Source: Cyclina sinensis
Lineage: Eukaryota; Mollusca; Bivalvia; Venerida; Veneridae
Assembly (NCBI GenBank): GCA_012932295.1
Contig: JAAONU010000016.1
Location: 47,151,241-47,215,240 of the forward strand
Length of the DNA: 64,000 bases
Direction of reading: 5' to 3'
Each line of letters opens with the position of its first letter. Position 1 is the first letter of the stretch. Of this stretch, positions 15,001 to 24,879 are shown piece by piece. The notes beneath the pieces are model-generated. The model did no database searches. It worked only from the letters and a program-made list of their open reading frames with translations, and had not been told where the DNA came from. A program made the position numbers and the translations under genes.

Positions 15001-18000
15001 ACTTGAAATTTTAATTAAAAACAAAGTTGCATAGTGCTATTATTATACACGACCATATGCTTCAAATTACTTGTTTGTTTTATCAAGTAGGACATAATAA
15101 TTATTTTGATTACTCGTAAGCACTTAGTCTTTTAATATTTCTATTAGTTAATTACCCTTATTTCTAGAGTGTACATTTCCTTTACAACCATGTAAATGTG
15201 AATGAATTATCATCCGGTGTCAGTTCAGAACAGGTGAAACTCTTCTACACGAGTGGATTTAAAAATGCTTTTACTTGATATCATATCTGTCTGCAGGGTC
15301 CAGAAACATTGTAACTTGACATTTTATCTGTCACCATCGCCAACTGCAGAATATGAGAAGATTGAGATCAATATCAGCTTACCTAATGGTTGTCAAAAAG
15401 ACCATAATTACCAGCCTGCACTGGTTTTCTGGGATAATGGTGAGGTTCACACAAATATACCTTCCTTTCTGTGGTGGAAGTATAAAATTGCACTTCTTCT
15501 GCCTTGTCGATCAGCTATCTCGTATGGCGACGTGTTAGAGTGTTAGCTCTTTGATTAAAGGTTATTGAGTTTAAATCCAGCCAAAGGCAACTAGATATTT
15601 CCAGGTTACAACTCTGTCATAGATTTTTATGTGAATCCGCCATTTTTTCAGACATTTTTCATAGTCTCTAAAAATTATATATACTCTTAGAAAGAAAATT
15701 AACATTGTAATTTACTGGTTTCTTGTATCAATTAAGATTTTAAAAAGCCCAAATTTATTTTTTTGAAACAGTTTTTAAAGTGTTTTTGTAGATTTTCTTA
15801 ACTCCAGTAATACTTGTGAATGGTGACCTGTATTTCAGATCCATGATATATTGTGTTTGTTTCAGAAAATGAAGAGTGGGTACATGTTGATGAAAGTTGC
15901 AGAGAGTATCTTACGGCAGAGGTTGATGCTAATGTTTATACATCAGAGGTATTTTTAAAATATATCTATTGTGCAAATATTTATTAGAAGTTGACATCAG
16001 GTGTAAGAAACTCAATATATGACAGAGCTGGTGTAAACCCATGTGTGATATGCATATAACTAGGCTTTTTGACTGGTTACCATTTAGATTTCCGAATTTT
16101 TAGGACAAACTTTAGACTGAACAATTTATACCACACTGTACTGAACAATTATCTCAACTTCTAATAGTAACTCTTTCGTGTTAGAAAATAAAGGTCAATC
16201 TTACTCTTTATCTTATTTCAGGTGTGTACGAGCAAAGGTTGGCATTCTTTCCTGACATCACCAAGGGCGATGATGTTAAGTTATATTAATAGTGCCTTCC
16301 AAAACACCCCTCCAAACATAGTAACAGAAGTATTGCAGTTAACAGAGGACAACTGTGCAGATTTCCTTCTCGAAACTACTGATTTAGAAAATGATATGCT
16401 TGTGTATCAAATCACAACATATCCACTGCATGTTGACTGTGAGTTTAGAAACTCCAGCAGGAAAATACAATGTAAACCCGAGGAAGATTTTTCTGGCCTA
16501 GATTACATTAGAATCAAAATAAGAGAGAACAGATTACCAAAATCTGAAGAGGCTTTCTATCAAGAGAAGACAGTTACTATTAACGTGACCGGAACTGAAG
16601 ACCAAACCGACAGGTATTTTATAGATTCAAATGGAACACTGTATTCTGACAAACGACCAGCTATGATACAGGTTTTCACTGCAGAGGCAAATAGGTCTTC
16701 TGTTTACAGTGTTGGGAAAATTCTATTGGCTGATGTCGATGGAAATGAAACATTTACTGTATTAACAGATTTTGTTCCACTTGGGAACTCTACGCCCAAG
16801 TTTTTAATCATGGACAATTCTACTGAACAACTCGAAAATATAACATCAAAAATGTACAGAAGTCTGGAAGTCTACTATGTTGAGTTTACTTACTCTCCAG
16901 AAGTAAGCGGTAATATGACGCTGAAGGTCATTGCACAGACCGCTAATGGACAGTATACACCGTCTGTGACATTTGAATTGTATATTCTTGAAAATCCTTG
17001 CGTTTTTGGAAGCTGCAGCTCATTAGGACTGGTGGGATGTGACAGCATTGAACGTGCAACGTCATTTGCTGGGTTTGTATGTATTTGTTACCCTGGATAT
17101 GAAGGTGAATGGTGTCAGACGGAGACCAATGAATGCAAGGATGAACCTTGCACAGCAATGTTTGACTGTGAAGATTTGATAAACGACTACCAATGCAATA
17201 TCAACATTCCTAAACTTATGGCAACACTGATATGCACAATACTTAGTGCTGGAGCATTATTTGGTGTGTGGTATCGGTTGAAGCGAATGGATGTATACTC
17301 ATTGAGCACATCTGGTCAAAGAAGGTAAAAAGTATATTCACTTAACATGACACAAGTGGTGCTTCTTACAAAGAATATAAATACCAATGAATAATCGCAT
17401 AGTAATATACAAATACATCCAACGTACCGCACTGGCATCTGTTTTTGCTTACCATCACAAACAAAGTAGATCTGACTAGGATCAGTGTGATGTCAGGCAA
17501 AAAAATACTCATTATCTATACAGTTTATTGAGAATGCCGCTACTACCAGGTGTTTACAGCTAAGTTCTTTGGTTTTTTTCCATTCTTACCTTTATAAAAA
17601 TGAAATCAGATAAAACGAAGCACAGACTGTCACTGCATTCATATTTAAAAGAATGTCCCTACTACTACTAAGTATTAATTGCTAAGTTTTTTTCTGTAAA
17701 AACACTATATAATGTTTAAAAACATGTAAAGAGTTACTTTTACTTTAAGGACTAGTTTTTGATGCTGTCTAACAATTTATTTGTAAATTTGTGCATTTTC
17801 CTTACAAGAAACTGAAGGTAAATATAAGGTTTAGTGTTTTACCTAACAAATTTCAATTCATGTTCCATTTATTGCAGGATCAAACTTCAATGGTTTAAAA
17901 GACACAACTCATATGAAATGAACGACGGAATGCCTTCATCAAGTGTTACAGGTACATCTTTAGATTTCAGGCAAGCTGCTTCCAATGCACCTGTTGTCTC

Positions 18001-18184
18001 ACCAATAACACAGATTTCTTACAAACGCTTCGATTCTTATGTCAGTACTGAAGCTGAGACATCACTAAATGAAGCCGCAGTGATGGGACTTATGTCTGAT
18101 CATGCCGTAACTCAAAAAGGACCAGCTTCTGATGCAGGAACAGTTCCAGAAAAGAGCTCTCTGCATGACATGTCTATTGCATAA
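2150..18184 (+). CDS. Giant single-pass membrane protein with repeated FN3/Ig-like modules, EGF and cytoplasmic tail (3' 14 exons)
   Basis: Exons I support: 2150-2683, 3810-3987, 4672-4856, 5241-5585, 5678-6024, 7032-8482, 8653-12038, 12199-12507, 14115-14231, 14580-14724 (or from 14589), 15297-15439, 15866-15948, 16222-17324 and 17878-18184. All junctions are GT-AG and each preserves frame, giving about 2,876 residues to TAA. The 5' end is outside the window. At least 15 linkers of the form V/I-D-x-T/S-x-P separate modules of roughly 100-150 residues. At least eight modules carry D-x-E/Q-S-G-I/V/L, as in HDDESGIWGY and FDPESGIDHY. The end has an EGF-like module, a hydrophobic helix and a charged tail. 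This matches a family of large invertebrate surface proteins with no settled function; adhesion or recognition is only an inference. No start codon or signal peptide is visible. Confidence 0.9.
2889..3737. mobile_element. 849-bp non-autonomous hAT-type element in an intron
   Basis: The ends are inverted copies of TAGGGATGGGAACGAAT (right end ATTCGTTCCCATCCCTA). They are flanked by an identical 8-bp duplication GAATTAAC at 2881-2888 and 3738-3745. An 8-bp target duplication with TAGGG-type ends fits the hAT superfamily. Subterminal 'attcgaatattcgaa' blocks recur at both ends. No transposase ORF is present. It lies in the intron between 2683 and 3810, just downstream of a 'ttttcag' that could act as a cryptic acceptor. 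Confidence 0.85.
6025..7031 (+). other. Intron of the giant protein gene
   Basis: It lies between the strong donor aag|gtgagt and the acceptor tgacag|gtt. I see no exon, RNA gene or clear mobile element inside. Confidence 0.7.
7032..12038 (+). CDS. Two long exons encoding the central FN3/Ig-like array and a Cys-rich insert
   Basis: Exons 7032-8482 (1,451 bp) and 8653-12038 (3,386 bp) encode about 1,610 residues without a stop. The join (gag ag|gtgata to ttacag|atat) gives SGIDNE-RYEVSIG. Linkers include ITLDRVPP, IVVDRTPP, IVVDTTPP, ILIDESGP and IQIDISPP. Around 10,600-11,160 the module pattern breaks: an Asn/Ser-rich stretch precedes a lectin-like beta-rich segment (GFGIHLLGYRF, then LFWAR). 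Around 11,180-11,350 there is a Cys-rich patch (CYPCKEPCASLCNKSC). Many N-x-S/T sequons fit an extracellular location. The 3.4-kb exon is unusually long next to its neighbours and may reflect intron loss. Confidence 0.88.
12199..15948 (+). CDS. Juxtamembrane block of five short exons in the giant protein
   Basis: Exons 12199-12507, 14115-14231, 14580-14724, 15297-15439 and 15866-15948. Phases are 1, 1, 2, 1 and 0, all matching their neighbours. Landmarks are EWQIGTSKDEGDIFPP, VVVAAR at the end of the second, TSRLLRNR at the end of the third, and LVFWDNENEEWVHV spanning the last junction. TSRLLRNR and the W-D-N-E block are what I recall as conserved in this family. The acceptor at 14580 or at 14589 (nine bases apart, same phase) cannot be decided by eye; alternative use would insert three residues. 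Confidence 0.82.
13221..13265. repeat. CT/GT dinucleotide microsatellite
   Basis: A pure (CT)n run passes directly into (GT)n, interrupted once by gc. Confidence 0.9.
13795..13895. repeat. Short imperfect tandem repeat, about 20-bp unit
   Basis: Four to five diverged copies of a 'tcttggg(g/a)tgaaatg' motif follow one another. Confidence 0.65.
16222..17324 (+). CDS. Cadherin/VCBS-like stretch, EGF-like module and membrane helix of the giant protein
   Basis: A phase-0 acceptor at 16221|16222 starts VCTSKGWHSF. The first half has TTDLENDMLVYQI followed by EEDFSGLDYIRIKIREN, the pattern of cadherin-like/VCBS repeats (L-x-Y, then D-F-x-G-x-D). A second beta-rich segment follows, with several N-x-S/T sites. 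The last third carries an EGF-like Cys array (CICYPGYEGEWCQTE, then NECKDEPC and FDCEDL). A hydrophobic helix begins near LMATLICTILSAGALFGVW and is followed by the basic stop-transfer YRLKRM, so the N side is outside and the C side cytoplasmic. The exon ends in phase 2 at 17324. Confidence 0.88.
17878..18184 (+). CDS. Terminal exon: cytoplasmic tail of the giant protein
   Basis: An attgcag acceptor joins in phase 2 to complete Arg, giving QRR-IKLQWFKRHNSYEM. The tail is about 100 residues, rich in Ser, Thr and acidic residues, with Tyr at SYEMND, SYKRFDSY and similar sites that could be phosphorylated (inference). TAA lies at 18182-18184. The same frame stays open beyond it (next entry). Confidence 0.85.
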
Positions 18185-18307
18185 ATGATGTCGGATTCTC
18201 ATAAAAGGCCAGATCATACCAGTTTACCAGATGAGCCACTCTCTGAGTCACCAGATCAGGAAACAAAAAATGACTCAGAAGATACAATCATCGATACTAG
18301 TGTTTGA
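18185..18307 (+). other. In-frame coding-looking extension downstream of the TAA
   Basis: Directly after the TAA the same frame continues for 40 sense codons to a TGA at 18305-18307. The translation starts MMSDSHKRPDHTSLPDEP and is rich in S, D, E, P and T, like the tail before it. This could be the original C-terminus cut off by a newer nonsense change, a readthrough product, an assembly or allelic difference, or chance. The TAA-A context is not a known efficient readthrough signal. Confidence 0.5.
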
Positions 18308-18446
18308 AGCCAAGAAACATAGCTAAAATGTCAAAAAACTGATGGCAATTTGCTTTGATCTTACAGTTATAATAAACAGAACTTCCTCATTTCATTCTTG
18401 GTATCATGTGGTTCATAAATATAAAGGGATATTGTTAAAAACTCAT

Positions 18447-18658
18447 TTAACCTTAATCCTGCTAGCGGCAATTTCGTTTTCCTTCGCGACCAGTGCAGAC
18501 CAAGATCAGCCTGCACTTCCATGCAGTCTGGTCATGGTCTGCGCTATTCGTTATTTAGTCAGTAAATTTCAGTGATCACCCTCATAGGCAATTATTAGCT
18601 CTGTCCAAATTGAAAGATGGACAAGTCTTTTTCAGATATTTAGCAGGCTTAGGGTTAA
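18447..18658. mobile_element. 212-bp inverted-repeat MITE in the 3' UTR region
   Basis: It begins TTAACCTTAATCCTGCTA and ends TAGCAGGCTTAGGGTTAA, inverted copies of each other with two mismatches. The interior has 'gaccagtgcagaccaagatc' and its partial inverse, which I recognise as a dispersed bivalve repeat. TTAA or TA at each end may be the target site. It sits about 140 bp after the TGA that closes the in-frame extension, so it may be transcribed in the 3' UTR. Confidence 0.7.
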
Positions 18659-19228
18659 GAAGCATGTTAACTGTGTTCAAACCAAAGTTTTAGCCTTATC
18701 TTACTAGCATAGCTTGGTGTTTCCATTTGGCACACAACATATCTTTGTGTTTCCCGCTGTCTCCAGCATAGCTTATTGTTCCCAGTTGGTCCACAGTATA
18801 GCCTGATATTTCACACTAGTATATCTGCTTCCTGGAAATAAACACAGGTTATCCTTATGTTCTGATATGTTGGAAAATCATTCTTGCTTTGCAAAGGTCC
18901 CAGTTTAACTTTGTTAGAATACTAAATTATAAAAAAGATTGTAGAGTGTATTTCAGACGTGCTTTCATTGTAGTGTGCAGAATGGTTGTTTAAGCGTACA
19001 GTTGATTGTTTATATTTGTTTATGAAGAACAAAAAAGAAATGGTTTATGTATGATCTGTCAGTCTAGCTCTTGTATGTATGCCAAGTGAAATAGATGTAT
19101 GATCAATATATATTTTAATGATGCAATTTCAAGCAGTCCAAAATGCTTGTCAGTATTTATTTTGCTTTATAAAGATTCTATTTTTCTTTATTAATGTCTT
19201 TTTAATATCCTCTGTTAAGCTTGCTTTA

Positions 19229-19242
19229 AATAAATTAATAAA
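19229..19242 (+). promoter_or_regulatory. Candidate polyadenylation signals for the giant protein gene
   Basis: Two AATAAA hexamers lie at 19229-19234 and 19237-19242, about 1 kb past the stop. Other AATAAA hexamers occur nearer (around 18370 and 18836), so the real 3' end cannot be fixed from sequence. Confidence 0.35.
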
Positions 19243-19454
19243 ATTCTTTTGTTATTTATCATTTCCTAAAAGGATTTGGCAATATGATATTTTCCAGTGT
19301 TAGTGTGCATATAAATTTTACAATTTGTATTTTCATCATCAAATCATGGTTTACAGAAACAATCAAGGGGAAGTGTGGTTATCTATCTATTTGAGTTTAC
19401 TTATTGTCAGTGCCGGTTTACCATAATGATGACACCCCCTGAAGAGTTTAGTTA

Positions 19455-19540
19455 TAGATTGTCGGGATAGCATGAGATACAGAAAGCATCCCATTCTGCT
19501 CAGTGTCTAGTGCTGATACATGGGACGTAAGTTGTATGCA
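19455..19540 (-). mobile_element. 3' fragment of a tRNA-derived SINE
   Basis: The reverse complement reads 'catgtatcagcactagacac' and then a 'gggatgctttctgtatctc' block. This matches the tail of the fuller copy at 32578-32785. The tRNA head is not evident. Confidence 0.5.
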
Positions 19541-20074
19541 GTAACTAGCGTCAGTGGAGGAGCGGGTGCAGAGAATAATCACACAATAGCGACTCCCCCT
19601 ACTACTTCCCTCCCAATTACCAGTTCACCTCTGAAACACTGATCTGCCTCTAAGTGCAATTAAATGAATCACTTCTTATACAGTAAAAGTTTGATAACTC
19701 GAAGTCGGAAGGGGATGAGAAAATTATTCCTGTAGTCCAATTGCTCGAGCTATCATAGATCCTAAGTTTTACTCAATAAACTATTGTTTTTTTCTATATT
19801 TGTGTACATAGTTGTTACTTTTTATTCTGTCATTTTTATGGGAAAAAGTTAAAAATGTTCATTATCTACATTGTTGACACTGTTAAAACACATCATATCT
19901 GATGTTTCTAAGACATATTTGAAACATTATCCATAATGTATGTTTTTATACATCATTTTTATAATTTGGGACATGTAGAAAAATTTGAGTTTTCATAATA
20001 AAATCAACTACACCAGTACTGAAGTATTAGAAGTACAACACGTCAAACACCAGGATGGGTTTATGATTTTTATA

Positions 20075-23000
20075 AGCCCGAAGGGGGCATATTATGTTAT
20101 GATCCAGGGCGTCCATCCGTCCGTCTGTCCGTCCGTCCATTAGCAATTTGGTTTCTGGACGATAACTTGAATACTCTTTGGCCTACAGTCTTTAACCTTC
20201 ATGTGATTATTGCCCACATTAAGTGAATGACCACTGGAGTCAGCAGCTCAAAGGTCAAGATCACATAGACCTTAACATAGAAAACCATTTCCTCCATGTA
20301 ACTTGACAATCATTTGAAGCAGAAACTTCAAACTTTATATCATGATTGCACACATTGAATGGATGACCCCTATATATTTTTGGGTCAGTATGTCAAAGGT
20401 CAAGGTCAAAGTGACCTAAATGTTTAGAATCATTTACACTCTGTAACTCCACAACCATTTTTCATAGAGAATTCAAAATTCATATAATGGCTGCACACAT
20501 TGAGTGAATGACCCCTATTGATTTTGGGGTCAGTAGGTAAAAGGTCAAGGTCACATAGACCTTGAAATTGAAAACCATTTCTGCCATGTAACTTGACAAT
20601 CATTTGTTGAAGATACTTCAAACCTTTTTATCATTATTGCACTCAATTGAATGGATGGCCCCCTTACATTTTGGGGTCAGTGTGTCAAAGGTGAAGGTCA
20701 CAGTGACCTAAATGTTTGGAATCATTTGGACTCTGTTAGTTGAAAACCATTTGTCTTAGAAACTTAAAAATTCATGTAATGGTTTGACACATTGAGTGAA
20801 TGACCCCTACTGATTTTGGGCTCAGTAGGTAAAAGGTCAAGGTCACAGTGACCTTAACATTGAAAACCATTTCCGCCATGTAACTTGACATTCATTTGTT
20901 ATAGAGACTTCAAACTTTACATCATGATCGCACACATTGAGTGGATGGCCCCTATATATTTTGGGTCAATGTGTCAAAGGTCAATGTCATAGTGACATAA
21001 ATGTCTAGAATCATTTACACTCTGTTACTTCACAACCATTTGTCTTAGAGACTTCAAAATTCATGTAATGGTTACACACATTGGGTGAATAACCCCTGTT
21101 AATTTTGACATCAGTAGGTCAAACATTTAGGTCACTGTGACCTTGACCTTTGACATACTGACCCAAAAATATATAGGGGTCATCCATTCAATGAGTGCAA
21201 ATGTCAAGATCAAAATGACCTTAAAATTGAAAACCTTTTCTGCCATGTAACTTGACAATCATTTGTAGTAGAGATGTAAATATTATGATTGCACACATTG
21301 GGTGGATGACCCCTATACATTTTGGGATCAGTATATCAAAGGTCAGGGTCACAGTGACCTAAATAATTAGAATCATTTACATTCTGTAACTCGAAAAACA
21401 TTTTTCATAGAGAATTCAAAATTCATATAATGGTTGCACACATTGAGTGAATGACCCCTATTGATTTTGGGCTCAGTAGGTAAAAGGTCAAGTTCATAGT
21501 GACCTTAACATCGAAAACTATCTCCGCCATGTAACTTGACATTCATTTGTTATAGAGACTTAAAACTTTACATCATGATCGCACACATTGAGTAGATGAC
21601 CCCTATACATTTTGGGTCAATGTGTCAAAGGTTAGTTCATAGTGACATAAATGTCTAGAATCATTTACACTATGTTACTTCACAACCATTTGTCTTAGAG
21701 ACTTAAAAATTCAAATAATGGTTACACACATAGGTGAATAACCCCTGTTAATTTTGGCATCAGGAGCTCAAATGTCAAGATCAAAATGACCTTAAAAAAT
21801 AAAAACCTTTTCTGCCATGTAACTTGACAATTATTTGTAGTAGAGACCCTAAACTTTATATCATGATTGCACACATTGAGTAGATGACCCCTATACATTT
21901 TGGGTCAATGTGTCAAAGGTTAGTTCATAGTGACATAAATGTCTAGAATCATTTACACTCTGTTACTTCATAACCATTTGTCTTAGAGACCTAAAAATTC
22001 ATGTAATGGTTACACACATTGAGTGAATGACCCCTGTTAATTTTGGCATCAGGAGCTCAAATGTCAAGATAAAAATGACCTTAAAAAATAAAAACCTTTT
22101 CTGCCATGTAACTTGACAATTATTTGTAGTAGAGACCCTAAACTTTATATCATGATTGCACACATTGAATGGATGGCCCCCTTACATTTTGGGATCAGTA
22201 TATCAAAGGTCAGGGTCACAGTAACCTAAATGTTTAGAATCATTTACATTCTGTAACTCGACAAACATTTTCATAGAGAATTTAAAATTCATATAATGGT
22301 TGCACACATTAAGTGAATGACCCTTATTGATTTTGGGGTCAGTAGTTAAAAGGTCAAGGTCACAGTGACCTTAACATTGAAAACCATTTCCTCCACGTGT
22401 AGTAGGGTTGATTTTCGATGTTTTCAGCTATTCCTTAAATGTATTATTTTCTCCCATATGTCACCTCAGTTATATTCCCTTTGTGTACCCCATTTGAATC
22501 TACTCAGATTTGCACGTGGTTATGCTTGAGTGAATCTCTCAAGGTCTCGCGGGAACTTTGTTGGCTTCCAGTTTTCCTTGGAGAAGGATGTGCTTTTAGT
22601 TTCTTCTTTGTTGTTTCTTCTTTCTGAAGAAATGTCAGTTTGTTTGAGGTGGTGATGTTTTGAAGGTAAAATATTGGCTTGCTAGAGTGCTATTTCGTAT
22701 TCATTTTATTACAGTCTCTTTTCCGTAAAGTTGAAAGATTTCGCGGAATATTATGCAAGATGGCGGTCTTCCTTGAAATCTGTATTTTCTGTCATTTGTC
22801 TACGTGTAACACGCATGTATCTAATCCTTGCTTTAATTCTCAACAGTTTACAGTCACGCAGCACTGAGAGTATGGGTGAGACAGGAGAAAAGAGTGAAAC
22901 CTTATTCCCATAGATTAGGTAAGCATAGACCTGTGTAATGTGTAATTTGTATGAAATGTATGTGTTTTTATAAAGGTTTCTGTGTTTTTATCTTCAGCTA

Positions 23001-24020
23001 AATATAGTTGTATTCTTTTAATGTGTTATTGTAAAACCACTGGGCTATGATGTAATGACTATATTTGCGTTATTACAGTTGTCTTTAAAAGGATAATTTA
23101 TAACCAGTTGTTCACAGAAATATGAGGAAATATTGATTAATATATGTTGTATCTTATAATTGTTATATTTCTAAGACATTTATATTTGATGTTTCAGGGT
23201 TTTATTAACCTTTACATAGAACGGGACCACTGTGTAGACGAGTTCCATATATACTCTGTATTACAGACTTGCGGTAACAGTAAAGTGATTGAACCACCCC
23301 CACTGTTTGTTTTCTGTTAATGAAGACCCAGGAAACTCACCAGTATTACACACGTAACTTGACATTCATTTGTTATAGAGCCTTCAAACTTTACATCATG
23401 ATCGCACACACTGAGTGGATGACCCCTATACATTTTGGGTCAATGTGTCAAAGGTCAAGATCATAGTGACATAAATGTCTAGAATCATTTACACTCTGAT
23501 TCTTGACAACCATTTGTCTTAGAGACTCCAAAATTCATGTCATGGTTACACACATTGAGTGAATGATCCCTGTTAATTTTGGCTTTAGTAGGTCAAAGGT
23601 TAAGGTCAAAGTGACCTTAAAATTGAAACCTTTTCTGCCATGCAACTTGACAATCATTTGTTATACAGACTTCAAACTTTATATGATGATTGCACACATT
23701 GAGTGGATGACCTCTATACATTTTGGGATCAGTATGTCAAGAGTCAGGGTCACAGTGACCTAAATTTTTAGAATCATTTACATTCTTTAACTCCACAACC
23801 ATTTTTCATAGAGAATTCAAAATTCATATAATGGTTGCACACATTGAGTGAATGACCCCTATTGATTTTGGGGTCAGTAGGTAAAAGGTCAAAAATTTCG
23901 AAATTTAAAGCAAATCATTTAATTTTAAAGCTTAAGGTTTCCTTCCTTATATCACAAATGCATCATACTTAGAAAAAATACCCTTCGGGCATATAATGCT
24001 CCACCCAGCGGTGCTCTTGT
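20075..24020. repeat. Dispersed repeat with a ~146-bp tandem array rich in AGGTCA motifs
   Basis: The element starts 'aagcccgaagggggcatat' with a (GTCC)n-like stretch and ends near 'acccttcgggcatataatg', an inverted match of the start. Between these, units of about 146 bp repeat. Two variants alternate, one with 'gagtggatgacccctata' and one with 'gagtgaatgacccctatt', giving a dimer of about 292 bp. Most units hold 'aaggtcaaggtcacagtgacc' or a diverged form. The array is interrupted by a 953-bp insert at 22398-23350. No coding sequence is visible. Confidence 0.85.
22398..23350. mobile_element. Probable solo LTR (953 bp) inserted in the tandem array
   Basis: It starts TGTAGTAGGG and ends CAGTATTACA, the TG...CA form of retroviral-type LTRs. 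It is flanked by a 4-bp duplication CACG (22394-22397 and 23351-23354). Removing it and one CACG restores the repeat 'ctccacgtaacttgac', which matches the neighbouring units. No pol sequence is present. An alternative is a DNA element, since the first and last 14 bases are also imperfect inverted copies (11 of 14). Confidence 0.65.
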
Positions 24021-24034
24021 TATTTTATCAACAA

Positions 24035-24061
24035 GTTTCGGCCGACAAAGGCCTTCATCAG
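24035..24061 (-). ncRNA. Hammerhead-ribozyme-like core (uncertain)
   Basis: On the minus strand CTGATGA (24061-24055) is followed by A, then GGCC-TTTGTC-GGCC (a 4-bp stem) and then GAAAC. This is the conserved core of a hammerhead: CUGAUGA, stem II, GAAA. Similar cores are known in Penelope-like elements and retrozymes. There is one extra A before stem II, and stem III and the cleavage side are not convincing, so activity is doubtful. Confidence 0.35.
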
Positions 24062-24690
24062 AATATCAGTAATGAAAACAAGTAAATGATACACCAAGAA
24101 CACACAGTATAACAAACTCAGTAAAACAAATCATCTATAAACCACAGTCTATAAAATAAGTCATCTGAGAAATCACATTCTTTCATGTACTTTTTTTAAT
24201 AAACATTTGTACAACAAGAAATATCTTTAAAAAAAGATCTACCTTATGAAACAGTACAAAATTAATGCCCCATTAGTGTATAGTTTTCAGACATTGACAG
24301 AATTAATACTGAACAAGTGTCCTATTTCCATAACAGTGCAGGCTATAAACAAAAAAATGATGAAAACAAAAAAAGTCATATTTCTGATAAATTCTGAGGT
24401 GACATGCCCAATATTGAAAGGAACCTTAGTTTTAAAAGACACATACACCGGCAGAAATGTCCTGTTATAATCCTTGCTTTGCCTTTATGTAGCACACAAA
24501 GCATGGAAATGTTACACTAATCGGACCTGAATGCATAAGCAACAAACTGATACAAAAAGAAAATATATTTAGACACTTGACTGTGTGTTTTAAGAAGATT
24601 ATCTCTAATCTGCCTGTACCCACATCTATTTACTGATAGCATATATTAAATTCCACATGCAAATCAAAGCATGAAATCTAATAGACTTAC
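24062..24690. other. Unassigned AT-rich stretch
   Basis: If the hammerhead-like motif belongs to a retroelement on the minus strand, this could be its upstream part. No reverse transcriptase or GIY-YIG coding sequence is visible, and otherwise I see nothing here. Confidence 0.4.
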
Positions 24691-24877
24691 TCCGGAACTC
24701 GGCAAATGTGGGTTTTTCCCAGCTAATCCGGGGGTACAAACAAACTTTTACCGTTATGGCTTCACGGTGCACAACCCTTCACAAAAGGTTGATCAACGTG
24801 TTGCCTTGTTGTAACTGTAAAAGTTTGTTTGTACCCCCGGATTAGCTGGGAAAAACCCACATTTGCCGAGTTCCGGA
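24691..24877. mobile_element. Perfect 61-bp inverted repeat with a 65-bp spacer (foldback/MITE-like)
   Basis: 24691-24751 and 24817-24877 are exact reverse complements over 61 bases (arm starts TCCGGAACTCGGCAAATG). The spacer is 24752-24816. Transcribed RNA would form a long hairpin. No clear target duplication was found; flanks are 'acttac' and 'taacat'. Perfect arms suggest a recent insertion or ongoing correction. Confidence 0.85.
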
Positions 24878-24879
24878 TA

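Noticed and set aside
22439..22627. 62-codon frame inside the solo-LTR-like insert
   Set aside because: No similarity to retroelement proteins; likely chance.
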